Below, piece after piece: positions 53,824-62,302 of a stretch of DNA of 64,000 bases. How positions within the stretch are numbered: the first letter of the stretch is position 1; every line of letters begins with the position of its first letter. The stretch comes from Sulfuricella denitrificans (GTDB lineage: Bacteria; Pseudomonadota; Gammaproteobacteria; Burkholderiales; Sulfuricellaceae). Made by a program: the position numbers and the translations under genes. The stretch spans positions 1 through 64,000 of the forward strand of contig NSJJ01000012.1 in the NCBI GenBank assembly GCA_002632355.1, read 5' to 3'. Below the pieces are notes generated by a model. That model was not told the DNA's origin. It saw nothing but the letters and a program-made list of their open reading frames with translations, and searched no databases.

Positions 53824-55626
53824 ATGCGCCACTCCTCTTACGGCACTGATCCCCGACAGAATCGCAGCGACTGGAAGACCATTCGCACCCTGCTGCCCTA
53901 CCTGTGGGAATTCAGGGGCCGGGTCATTTTCGCGGTCTTATTACTGATTCTTGCCAAGATCGCCAACGTGGCCGTGCCGCTGGTGCTCAAGGATATTGTC
54001 GACGCCCTCGACCAGCCTCGTGCCATGCTGGCGCTACCGGTATTCCTGCTGGTGGCTTATGGTGCGCTGCGCTTCATGTCCACACTGTTTGGCGAATTGC
54101 GCGATGCGGTTTTTGCCAAGGCGGCCCAGCGCTCCGTCCGGCGCGTGGCTCTCAAGGTTTTCCGCCACCTGCATGAACTGGCGCTACGCTTTCATCTTGA
54201 ACGTCAAACCGGCGGCATTTCGCGCGACATCGAGCGCGGCACGCGCGGCATCGGCTTTCTGCTCAACTTCATGCTCTTCAACATTCTGCCCACCATTGTG
54301 GAAATCGGCCTGATCGCCGTCATTCTGCTGGCAAAATATGACATCTGGTTCTCCGTCATCACCTTCAGTACCCTGGTGATTTACATCGCCTTCACCCTGA
54401 TCATCACCGAATGGCGCATGGTGTTCCGCCGCACCATGAACGACATGGACTCCAAGGCCAACACCCGGGCCATCGACAGCCTGCTTAACTATGAAACGGT
54501 GAAATACTTCAGCAACGAGGAATTCGAAACCCGGCGCTACGATGAGAGCCTGCAGGTGTGGGAACAGGCAGCGATCCGCAACACCACCTCGCTCGCCACG
54601 CTCAATGCCGGGCAGAGCCTCATCATCGCCATCGGCGTCACCGCGCTGATGCTGCTGGCCGGGCAAGGGGTGGTGGACGGCACCATGACGCTGGGCGATC
54701 TGGTGCTGGTCAACGCCTATATGATCCAGATCTACATCCCGCTGCACTTTCTCGGCTTCGTCTACCGCGAAATCAAGCATTCCCTCGCCGACATGGAAAA
54801 GATGTTCGCCCTCGTGGAACAGCATGCCGAGGTGCAGGATCAACCCGGCGCACCGGACCTGAAATTGCAACAGGGCGCCATCCGGTTTGAGGGGGTATAT
54901 TTCCATTACGACGAAAAACGCCCGATCCTGCATGGCGTCAGTTTCGACGTGCCTGCAGGACAGACCGTCGCCGTAGTCGGCGCTTCCGGCGCGGGCAAAT
55001 CCACCCTGTCGCGGCTATTGTTTCGTTTTTACGATGTCAGCGCAGGACGCATCCTGATCGACGGACAGGACCTCCGTGCGGTGACGCAGAAATCCCTGCG
55101 CCAGGCCATCGGCATCGTGCCGCAGGATACCGTGCTGTTCAACGACAGCATTTACTACAACATCGCCTATGGCCGCCCGGACGCAACGCGCGAGGAAGTC
55201 ATCCAGGCGGCGCGCCACGCGCATATCCACGACTTCGTCGAATCCTTGCCGGATCAATACGAATCCCTGGTGGGCGAGCGCGGACTGAAACTCTCAGGCG
55301 GAGAGAAACAGCGCGTCGCCATCGCCCGCGCCATCCTGAAAAACCCGCGCATCCTGATTTTTGACGAGGCCACCTCGGCACTCGATTCCAAATCGGAAAA
55401 AGCCATCCAGGCTGAACTAAGACAGATCGCCCGGAACCGAACCACGCTGGTGGTCGCCCACCGGCTTTCCACCATCATCGAGGCCAACCAGATCCTGGTC
55501 ATGGAACATGGCCGCATCATCGAACGCGGCACCCACCATGAACTTCTGGCGCTGAACAGTGCCTACGCCCACATGTGGGCATTGCAGCAGCAGGAAGAAT
55601 CCGAACAATCCCCCAACGCCATTTAA
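53824..55626 (+). CDS. ABC exporter of the Atm1/HMT1 type, fused permease-ATPase
   Basis: A 600-residue half-transporter. Six helices (about 25-320) are followed by the nucleotide-binding domain with Walker A GASGAGKST, Q-loop region GIVPQDTVLFND, signature LSGGEKQ, and Walker B ILIFDEATSALD. MNDMDSKANTRAIDSLLNYETVKYFSNE is the conserved Atm1/ABCB7 block. Those exporters carry glutathione or glutathione-metal/sulfur compounds. ATG 53824 begins MRHSSYGTD. A TATAAT at 53785-53790 may be its -10 box, without an obvious -35. A thioredoxin gene follows after 12 bases. Confidence 0.9.
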   Translation: MRHSSYGTDPRQNRSDWKTIRTLLPYLWEFRGRVIFAVLLLILAKIANVAVPLVLKDIVDALDQPRAMLALPVFLLVAYGALRFMSTLFGELRDAVFAKAAQRSVRRVALKVFRHLHELALRFHLERQTGGISRDIERGTRGIGFLLNFMLFNILPTIVEIGLIAVILLAKYDIWFSVITFSTLVIYIAFTLIITEWRMVFRRTMNDMDSKANTRAIDSLLNYETVKYFSNEEFETRRYDESLQVWEQAAIRNTTSLATLNAGQSLIIAIGVTALMLLAGQGVVDGTMTLGDLVLVNAYMIQIYIPLHFLGFVYREIKHSLADMEKMFALVEQHAEVQDQPGAPDLKLQQGAIRFEGVYFHYDEKRPILHGVSFDVPAGQTVAVVGASGAGKSTLSRLLFRFYDVSAGRILIDGQDLRAVTQKSLRQAIGIVPQDTVLFNDSIYYNIAYGRPDATREEVIQAARHAHIHDFVESLPDQYESLVGERGLKLSGGEKQRVAIARAILKNPRILIFDEATSALDSKSEKAIQAELRQIARNRTTLVVAHRLSTIIEANQILVMEHGRIIERGTHHELLALNSAYAHMWALQQQEESEQSPNAI

Positions 55627-55638
55627 AAAGGAGACCCC

Positions 55639-56010
55639 ATGGCCACCGTAGACCTGAACAAAGAAAATTTTTCCGACATCATCACCGGCAACGACGTGGT
55701 CGTGGTGGACTTCTGGGCCCCATGGTGTGGTCCATGCAAGTCCTTTGCGCCGACTTATGAAGCGGTTTCGGAGAAAATCCCTGACGTGGTATTCGCCAAG
55801 GTCAACACCGAAGTGGAACAGGAACTGGCGCACCATTTCCAGATCCGCTCCATTCCCACCCTGATGATTTTCCGCGAACAGGTCATCATCTTTTCCGAAC
55901 CTGGCGCCATGCCCGGCCAGGCGCTGGAAAGCGTCCTGGAACAGGCGAAAGCACTGGACATGGCTGAAGTTCACCAGCAAATCGCAGAAGAAGCCAAGCA
56001 GCAAGGGTAA
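55639..56010 (+). CDS. Thioredoxin family protein
   Basis: A 123-residue thioredoxin. Active site WAPWCGPCK gives Cys30 and Cys33, and the cis-Pro loop is RSIPTLMIF. There is no signal peptide, so it acts in the cytosol as a dithiol reductant. AAGGAG is well placed before the ATG. It is 12 bases downstream of the Atm1-like ABC gene; the pairing suggests a link to thiol or sulfur export, which is inference. The C-terminal helix (about 95-123) is slightly longer than in TrxA. Confidence 0.92.
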   Translation: MATVDLNKENFSDIITGNDVVVVDFWAPWCGPCKSFAPTYEAVSEKIPDVVFAKVNTEVEQELAHHFQIRSIPTLMIFREQVIIFSEPGAMPGQALESVLEQAKALDMAEVHQQIAEEAKQQG

Positions 56011-56036
56011 ACTCTCGATGTGGCGGGGCTACCGGC

Positions 56037-56453
56037 CTACTCGCTCACCGCCCCTCGCCCGCGCTTGACTTCACCACGCTGCTTCTTGGCTTCCAGGCGA
56101 CGCTTTTTTGATGCCAGCGTGGGCCGTGTGGCAACACGCGGCTTGGGCTTTTCGGTCGCGCGGCGAATCAGCTCTACCAGGCGCCCGATCGCGTCCTCGC
56201 GGTTGCGTTCCTGGGAGCGAAAACGCTTCGCCTCGATCACCAGCTCACCCTCGACCGTCAGGCGGCTGCCTGCAAGGCGCTTCAGTCGCTCACACACGTC
56301 TTCAGGCAAACTCGGCGAATGAGCCACATCGAAGCGCAACTGCACCGCCGTCGACACCTTGTTGACGTTCTGCCCGCCCGGCCCGGAAGCGCGGATGAAC
56401 TGCAGCACAATTTCACGCTCATCGATGGCGAGCTGTGGTGTAATTCGGATCAT
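56037..56453 (-). CDS. arfB: Alternative ribosome-rescue factor ArfB (peptidyl-tRNA hydrolase)
   Basis: A 138-residue release-factor-like protein that frees stalled ribosomes. It has the catalytic GGQ at 26-28 in ASGPGGQNVNKVST, the RF domain 3 core (QLRFDVAHSPSLPEDV, LTVEGELVIEAKRFRSQERN), and a strongly basic C-terminal tail (residues 105-134) that enters the empty mRNA channel. Size and lack of domains 1 and 2 separate it from RF1 and RF2. It converges with the thioredoxin gene. Confidence 0.95.
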   Translation of the reverse strand: MIRITPQLAIDEREIVLQFIRASGPGGQNVNKVSTAVQLRFDVAHSPSLPEDVCERLKRLAGSRLTVEGELVIEAKRFRSQERNREDAIGRLVELIRRATEKPKPRVATRPTLASKKRRLEAKKQRGEVKRGRGAVSE

Positions 56454-56541
56454 GGCCGCAGTTTAGGGCCGGGCTTGCTTCAGCTCAAGCAGATACAAAC
56501 GTAAAATCGCATATTTGACGCATTATTTCGGAGAGAGAAAC

Positions 56542-57111
56542 ATGAAACTGCTTCGCCTATTCACCCTGATTCTCGCCTGTGCCCTGAGTTTCGGCGCGCA
56601 TGCTGCCAACCCGATGGTTGAAATGAAAACCAATCTCGGCAGCTTCACCCTTGAGCTGTATCCGGACAAGGCGCCCAAAACCGTGGAAAACTTTCTTCGC
56701 TATGTGAAGGGCGGCTTTTACAAGGAAACGATATTTCATCGCGTGATCGACAACTTCATGATCCAGGGCGGCGGCTTCGACAAGAATCTGCACGAAAAAG
56801 AAACCTTCATGCCCATCCAGAACGAAGCCGGCAACGGTCTCAAGAACGAGATCTACACCATCGCCATGGCACGCACCATGAAACCTCACTCCGCTGCCGC
56901 GCAATTCTTCATCAATGTAAAAGACAATGCCTTCTTGAACCACACTTCACCCACCCCGCGCGGCTGGGGCTATGCCGTGTTCGGCAAGGTGGTGAAAGGC
57001 CAGGAAGTGGTGATGAAAATCTCGAAAGTCGGCACCGGCCCGCGGGACCCCATCCCTTCTGACGTGCCGCTGGAAAACGTGGTCATCGAGGATGCCAAAT
57101 TGCTGCCGTAA
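56542..57111 (+). CDS. ppiA: Periplasmic peptidyl-prolyl cis-trans isomerase A (cyclophilin)
   Basis: A 189-residue cyclophilin. A signal peptide (MKLLRLFTLILACALSFGAHA, cleavage after residue 21) leads to the cyclophilin fold with FHRVIDNFMIQGG (catalytic Arg) and AAQFFINVKDN; the position of Trp in eukaryotic CypA is not conserved. It accelerates proline isomerisation in exported proteins. ATG 56542 has GAGAGAG upstream; a start at 56515 would spoil the signal peptide. Divergent from arfB. Confidence 0.93.
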   Translation: MKLLRLFTLILACALSFGAHAANPMVEMKTNLGSFTLELYPDKAPKTVENFLRYVKGGFYKETIFHRVIDNFMIQGGGFDKNLHEKETFMPIQNEAGNGLKNEIYTIAMARTMKPHSAAAQFFINVKDNAFLNHTSPTPRGWGYAVFGKVVKGQEVVMKISKVGTGPRDPIPSDVPLENVVIEDAKLLP

Positions 57112-57154
57112 ACGAGGTGATCCAGCCTGGAAACTTACTTATTCAGTGCAATTA

Positions 57155-58156
57155 ATGAAGATCACCATGCCTGGGCGCATTTTACTGGCCATTACACTGG
57201 CTGCTGCCGCACCGGCCTACAGTGCTTCTCTTTGCTACGATGTCGAGCAACTTCCAGTCGTTGTCAAAATCAGGGATGAAGGCCATCAAATCCGCGTGTT
57301 TCCTCTGGCAAAAGCCAGCGGAAACCAATATCTGTCGAGTACGCTGGTTTTTTCGGAGACCGGCGGCTGGCGGCAGGGCGGGCAAATTTCCTGTCCGAAC
57401 GCAGTCTGCGACGATACGCCACTGAAATATCCAGGGCTTTCAGGCGAAACCGTCACTGATTGCCAGATTCGCAACTTTCCTGTTGAGCGAGTACGAAAGG
57501 ATGCGGAAAAACACACTTCCCTGAGAGGAGATCAACTTGAACAAAATACGGCTTCCTGTATCCGGCAAGGCGGAAAGTTCTGGTTTGGCATCAGCTATTA
57601 CGCAGGCGAGGGCATAGGCGGGGTTGGCGGAGTCGGTCGCTACGACCCGAATACCGGAAGACTGGAAATCCGTCGTCCGAAAGTGCTGAGAGAAACCTCC
57701 GTTCACCACGTAGCGCATGACGGAAAGTCCTTATGGCTGGGAACTGCGGGGTTCTACGAATGTATCGGTGATGCCCCGACTCAGGGCTTGCTGCGTTACG
57801 AATGGGATAGTGGACGCTTCGAATCGTTCAAGGGAAAAAGGGGCGGGCCTTGCGGCTTCGTGGTCAACGACCTGCTCTGGCGCGCTGGCCAGCTTTGGGT
57901 GGCAACCGAACTGGGCTTGGCACAATGGAATGCCAAGAACGATACCTGGATTAACTACCTACCTGCACCAGGCGCATCGCCGCCGATCCGTGAAACGCGT
58001 TGTGAAGACCTCTATGCGGCCTCATTGGATAAACTGAAACCTGGCTCAGGCGAGTACGAACGCCTTGGCCTCGACTCGCCCTATTTTCTGTTTTATGAAA
58101 CCCTGAAAGCATTCCGACCCGATTTTATTCATACATACCGTAATAACCACCCTTGA
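57155..58156 (+). CDS. Exported protein with beta-propeller-like repeats, unknown function
   Basis: A 333-residue protein starting MKITMPGRILLAITLAAAAPAYSASLC, a likely signal peptide cut after AYSA. The mature part has ten or so cysteines (probable disulfides) and short repeats of the kind found in propeller proteins: KSLWLGTAGF and GQLWVATELGLAQWNAKNDTWINY. Gly-rich strand FGISYYAGEGIGGVGGVGRYD. ATG 57167 is an alternative start. It lies between ppiA (44 bases) and an ABC exporter (22 bases), same strand. No family recognised. Confidence 0.7.
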   Translation: MKITMPGRILLAITLAAAAPAYSASLCYDVEQLPVVVKIRDEGHQIRVFPLAKASGNQYLSSTLVFSETGGWRQGGQISCPNAVCDDTPLKYPGLSGETVTDCQIRNFPVERVRKDAEKHTSLRGDQLEQNTASCIRQGGKFWFGISYYAGEGIGGVGGVGRYDPNTGRLEIRRPKVLRETSVHHVAHDGKSLWLGTAGFYECIGDAPTQGLLRYEWDSGRFESFKGKRGGPCGFVVNDLLWRAGQLWVATELGLAQWNAKNDTWINYLPAPGASPPIRETRCEDLYAASLDKLKPGSGEYERLGLDSPYFLFYETLKAFRPDFIHTYRNNHP

Positions 58157-58178
58157 TACGATAAGAAATGTTTTTAAA

Positions 58179-59960
58179 ATGAATACCGCCTACACCTGGC
58201 CCTACATCCTCGGTATTGCCCGGGAGCACAGGAAGGAGCTGATCACCGCACACATCATCGCCGTTTTCGCGGCGCTGATGAGCGTGCCGATTCCCTTGCT
58301 CATGCCCCTGCTGGTGGACGAGGTGCTGCTGCACAAGCCTGGCGTTATGGTCGGCTGGATCAATGGCCATTTCCCCGTGCCGTGGCATGGACCGCTGCTG
58401 TACATTGGCATGATTCTGGCTCTCACCGTGGTGCTGCGTCTGATTGCCGCGCTGCTGGGCGTATGGCAGGCGCGCAATTTCACCCTCATCGCCAAGGATG
58501 TTGCCTACCGCCTGCGTGAAGGGCTGCTCGCGCGCCTCAAGCGCATTGCCATGTCGGAGTACGAAACCCTGGGCAGCGGCGCAGTGGCCTCGCATTTTGT
58601 CACCGATCTCAATTCGGTAGATGATTTTATCGGCGCCTCCATCAGCAAATTTCTCGTCGCCCTGCTCTCCGTCATTGGCACCGCAGCCATCCTGCTGTGG
58701 ATGCACTGGCAGCTGGCACTGTTCATCCTGCTCATGAACCCGGTGGTGATCTACTTCACCACCGTGCTGGGCAAGAAGGTCAAAGCCCTCAAGAAAAAGG
58801 AAAACAGCGCTTTCGAACTATTCCAGCAGGCGCTCACCGAAACCCTCGACGCCATCCAGCAGATCCGCGCCGCCAACCGCGAAGAGCATTACATCAGCCG
58901 CGTGCTGGAACGGGCGCGCGGCATCCGCACCCACGCTGCGGCGTTCTCGTGGAAAAGCGATGCCGCCAGCCGCCTGTCATTCATGGTCTTCCTCATCGGC
59001 TTCGACATCTTCCGCGCCATCAGCATGCTGATGGTGGTGTTCTCCAGCCTCACTGTGGGCGAGATGATGGCGGTGTTCGGCTACCTCTGGTTCATGATGG
59101 CGCCGGTGCAGGAAATCCTCGGCATCCAGTATGCCTATTTCGGCGCCAAGGCCGCGCTGGGCCGTCTCAACCGCCTCATGGAACTGGACGAGGAACCGCA
59201 CTACCCCGCTCTGCACGATCCCTTCAGCGGCAAACATACCGTCGGCGTGCGCATGGAGAACATCTCCTTCCGCTACGGCGACGGCCCGCTGGTGCTCAAC
59301 GGCGTCAATCTCGACATTCGGCCGGGAGAAAAAATCGCCCTGGTGGGCGCCTCTGGCGGCGGAAAATCCACCCTGGTGCAGGTCATCCTCGGCCTCTACC
59401 CCACCGAGTCCGGCACGCTGTATTTCGATGAAGTGCCGGTGACGCAGATCGGCATGGATGTAGTGCGCCAGCACGTGGCCACGGTGTTGCAGCATCCTGC
59501 CATTTTCAACGACACGGTGCGCGCCAACCTCACCATGGGCTGCGACTGCCCGGATGAGGAGCTGTGGCAGGCGCTGGAAGTGGCGCAACTGAAGGACATG
59601 GTGGAACAGTTGCCCAAGGGTCTGGACACCATCGTCGGACTCCAGGGCGTGCGCATCTCCGGCGGCCAGCGCCAGCGCCTCGCCATCGCCCGCATGATCC
59701 TGGCCAGGCCCCAGGTGGTGATCCTGGACGAAGCCACCTCGGCCCTGGACGCGGAAACCGAGGCCAGGCTGCACGAAGCGCTGCGCGAATTTCTGAAAGA
59801 CCGCACCACGATTATTGTCGCCCACCGCCTCTCGGCGGTGAAGCAGGCCGACCGCATCTACGTGTTCGAGGATGGCCACATCATCGAGGAAGGCGCGCAC
59901 GAGGAACTGCTGCAAAGCGCGGGGCTGTACAGCCGCCTGTATGGGCAATTACAGCACTGA
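58179..59960 (+). CDS. ABC exporter, fused permease-ATPase (MsbA/LmrA-like)
   Basis: A 593-residue half-transporter. Five to six helices lie in the first 310 residues. ATPase motifs are Walker A GASGGGKST, Q-loop TVLQHPAIFND, signature ISGGQRQ, and Walker B VVILDEATSALD. It exports an unknown hydrophobic or peptide substrate. Compared with the Atm1-like transporter at 53824 it lacks the glutathione-type block. Unusual for this class, the first loop between helices 1 and 2 is about 30 residues long (VDEVLLHKPGVMVGWINGHF) and probably periplasmic. It follows the exported unknown protein by 22 bases, which could be its cargo or partner. Confidence 0.87.
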   Translation: MNTAYTWPYILGIAREHRKELITAHIIAVFAALMSVPIPLLMPLLVDEVLLHKPGVMVGWINGHFPVPWHGPLLYIGMILALTVVLRLIAALLGVWQARNFTLIAKDVAYRLREGLLARLKRIAMSEYETLGSGAVASHFVTDLNSVDDFIGASISKFLVALLSVIGTAAILLWMHWQLALFILLMNPVVIYFTTVLGKKVKALKKKENSAFELFQQALTETLDAIQQIRAANREEHYISRVLERARGIRTHAAAFSWKSDAASRLSFMVFLIGFDIFRAISMLMVVFSSLTVGEMMAVFGYLWFMMAPVQEILGIQYAYFGAKAALGRLNRLMELDEEPHYPALHDPFSGKHTVGVRMENISFRYGDGPLVLNGVNLDIRPGEKIALVGASGGGKSTLVQVILGLYPTESGTLYFDEVPVTQIGMDVVRQHVATVLQHPAIFNDTVRANLTMGCDCPDEELWQALEVAQLKDMVEQLPKGLDTIVGLQGVRISGGQRQRLAIARMILARPQVVILDEATSALDAETEARLHEALREFLKDRTTIIVAHRLSAVKQADRIYVFEDGHIIEEGAHEELLQSAGLYSRLYGQLQH

Positions 59961-59975
59961 GACCGCAACAGACGT

Positions 59976-60686
59976 CTATTCGGGCAGCTTGTCGCGCAGT
60001 ACATTCCGGTCGAACCACCATGCGTTGCCGACAATGGCATTCACGACCTGGCTCAGCCGGGGAAGAAACAGCTGCGGGTCGCGCAGCTCCAGCTTGTCCA
60101 TCCAGGCATTCAGGGCCTGCTGGTCCTGCACATTGCCATGGCGTGCCGCAACCCTAGCAATAAGATTATTCGCCAGCAAACTCAGGTTCTCGTGCTTTGC
60201 ATCATCCGCCCGGAGGTCGATGACATAACGTGTGGTCACAGCGGCAAGCGCAGCGCCATCGGAATGAGCGGGCGTTTCAGTCACGACATGCTCAAGCATG
60301 GCGTAGCTAAGCTCCGGTTCGACGGGAAAAGTGACTGCCAGCCAGACGCCCATGCCCAGAGCGGGGATCGAGAATGCCTGCTCCGTCTGGTAAAGCACAT
60401 TGCAGGCCTCTACTGCATCCTGCCAGGCTTCATTCTTCAGCGCCGTATCGAATGCTGCGCGCGCCAGATCCCAGGCTTCCTCCTTGCGCTCCAGCCAGAC
60501 CAGCAATTCTGCGGCATCAAGCTGCAGACGGGCACATGCCATCTCGTCGGTACCTGAGCAACCTGCCAGCTGAAGCTGCTTTTCACTCAACTGCCGTTCG
60601 AAATCCAGTTTCTCGCCTTCGGACAAACCGTCCGGCAGATCAGCCATATAGGCAAATGGGTCAGAATTTGAATTATTTTCAGTCAT
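59976..60686 (-). CDS. Unknown helical-repeat protein
   Basis: A 236-residue cytosolic protein, nearly all helix and rich in Ala, Leu and Glu, resembling a TPR or HEAT-like solenoid (LQLDAAELLVWLERKEEAWDLARAAFDTAL, then AWQDAVEACNVLYQTEQ). N-terminal 20 residues are polar and probably disordered. No catalytic motif or membrane segment. Upstream on the same strand lie the EAL/HDOD and DUF1631 genes, with a hairpin between. No family recognised. Confidence 0.75.
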   Translation of the reverse strand: MTENNSNSDPFAYMADLPDGLSEGEKLDFERQLSEKQLQLAGCSGTDEMACARLQLDAAELLVWLERKEEAWDLARAAFDTALKNEAWQDAVEACNVLYQTEQAFSIPALGMGVWLAVTFPVEPELSYAMLEHVVTETPAHSDGAALAAVTTRYVIDLRADDAKHENLSLLANNLIARVAARHGNVQDQQALNAWMDKLELRDPQLFLPRLSQVVNAIVGNAWWFDRNVLRDKLPE

Positions 60687-60740
60687 GCCTGCACTTCATG
60701 TGTGTGATCGAAAGACGCGATTTTAAATGATTTGCGAAAG

Positions 60741-60769
60741 ACCGGCTTGCATCATGCACCCGCGCCGGT
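60741..60769 (-). terminator. Hairpin between the EAL/HDOD gene and the helical-repeat gene
   Basis: ACCGGC (60769-60764) pairs with GCCGGT (60746-60741) on the minus strand around a 17-base loop holding a smaller TGC/GCA stem. It lies 28 bases past the EAL/HDOD stop. On this strand only CTTTC follows, so it is a weak terminator; the plus strand has TTTT. Low confidence. Confidence 0.35.
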
Positions 60770-60796
60770 TTTGATTATCTTAGGAAAAGAAGCGGC

Positions 60797-62197
60797 TCAA
60801 ACATCCACTTCTTCACCCCAGATCAGGGCTTTGACATGTGTCACATTCACTTCGTCCGCAGTCAGTCCGCAAGCAGCAGCGTGACGCGCAATGGCTTCCT
60901 GATCAAAATTTTCGCATGCGGTGGCCAGCAGAAGATAGGGCGCATATTGACCAGTGCGGTGCAACAGGGCTTCCACTACCGCGTCCGGCAAATTGAGGCG
61001 TGACAGGGCCTGCGCCATCGGCACGTTGAGCAAGGCATCCAGCAAGGAGAAGATGCCGACAATGAACAAACCACCGCGTTTGGAAGCTTCGAATCTGTTC
61101 TGCCCCAAAGTCTCGGTAAAACGTGCCCGCACCAGCGCATTCCTGAGCAAGGCTCTGCTGCGCCCATCCGCCTTACCGCTGGTAAACAGAAGCAGTGTCA
61201 GCCAACGGTAAAGCTGATCGTACCCCAGCAAAGTCAGGCCATGGCCGATGGAGCGGATTTTTTGCTGCAAGCCGTTTGCCGGTGAATTGATGAAATTGAG
61301 CAGTTTGTAGGAAAGTCCGGGATCGAGCTTGACCTTCTCTTCCAGCGCAGAAAGCTCGGCATGATTCATGACCAGATTAAGCATCTCGATCACGCGCATC
61401 CGGTCATGATCAAGCCGCTGCGGAGCTCCCGCCTGCAAACGGGAAAAATAAGCGCCCTGGAAAAATGGAAAGCCCAGCTTGCGACAAGCCTCGAAGGCAT
61501 CATCCAGCTCGACTTTCTGCGCGATGAGGCCAGGTTTTCCAGAATCCTGAATCGCGCCAACTAGCTGGCCAAGTGTCAAAGCATCATAACGGGAGGTGTC
61601 AATCTTTACCCAGGAACAGAGGGCAAGAAATGGCGCATATTCCACCCTGAATTCAAAGTCTTCCAGCGCCAGCGGAATCCCGAGCGCGACCAGTTCGCGA
61701 CAACGCTGCAATAAACTCTCGCCGGCTACGTCCTTGAGACATATGCCCACAACCACTTTCTGCTTCGGCAGGGATTCGATAATCGGATTATCCAGCATGC
61801 CGGGGGACACCTGAATGAATACCAGCCCACTACCCAGCACTTTCTGGAAATCAAGGTCAATCACGCTGATCACCAGCAGTTCATCCTGCACCTGGCGAAG
61901 CGCAGTTTCATCACCTACACAGGGAGGAAAATCCCGGTCCTGAAGTTTCAGCTCATAACCGATAAACTGGCTCACGTCGTCGAGTATGGGCTGACGACCA
62001 AGGAACAGGCGCCATTTTTCCGCTGCATCGCCTTCGTGAACTTGGTCGAGCGCATCCAGCGCAGTAATGGCATCTGCACCTGGTTGCATTCTGGGCTCAT
62101 CGGGAGCGTCAGACAAAACGTTCTCCGTGCCTGAAACACGATTTGCAGGGCCATCTTCCCGGCCACTCTTGAGAAACTTCAGATATTTTTCCAGCAT
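60797..62197 (-). CDS. EAL/HDOD (YuxH-type) signalling protein
   Basis: A 466-residue protein with a degenerate EAL-like domain (about residues 60-265: FLGRQPILDDVSQFIGYELKLQDRD, LALEDFEF) followed by an HDOD domain (about 270-460: LDPGLSYKLLNFINSPANGL, SIGHGLTLLGYDQLYRWL). The catalytic EAL and its metal-binding acids are largely missing (YELKLQ), so it probably binds or scaffolds instead of degrading cyclic di-GMP. The start ATG 62197 (MLEKYLKFLKSGRED) is preferred to ATGs upstream that extend the frame into the intergenic gap. Next to DUF1631. Confidence 0.88.
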   Translation of the reverse strand: MLEKYLKFLKSGREDGPANRVSGTENVLSDAPDEPRMQPGADAITALDALDQVHEGDAAEKWRLFLGRQPILDDVSQFIGYELKLQDRDFPPCVGDETALRQVQDELLVISVIDLDFQKVLGSGLVFIQVSPGMLDNPIIESLPKQKVVVGICLKDVAGESLLQRCRELVALGIPLALEDFEFRVEYAPFLALCSWVKIDTSRYDALTLGQLVGAIQDSGKPGLIAQKVELDDAFEACRKLGFPFFQGAYFSRLQAGAPQRLDHDRMRVIEMLNLVMNHAELSALEEKVKLDPGLSYKLLNFINSPANGLQQKIRSIGHGLTLLGYDQLYRWLTLLLFTSGKADGRSRALLRNALVRARFTETLGQNRFEASKRGGLFIVGIFSLLDALLNVPMAQALSRLNLPDAVVEALLHRTGQYAPYLLLATACENFDQEAIARHAAACGLTADEVNVTHVKALIWGEEVDV

Positions 62198-62302
62198 GCG
62201 CGCTCTCGCCGTTGGGAGATTAGGGAGCGCCATTCCACCAGTTAAACGCCCCACCTCCCTTCGAAGGATGCAACAAACAGGAACGATTGTAAATCGCTCC
62301 TG

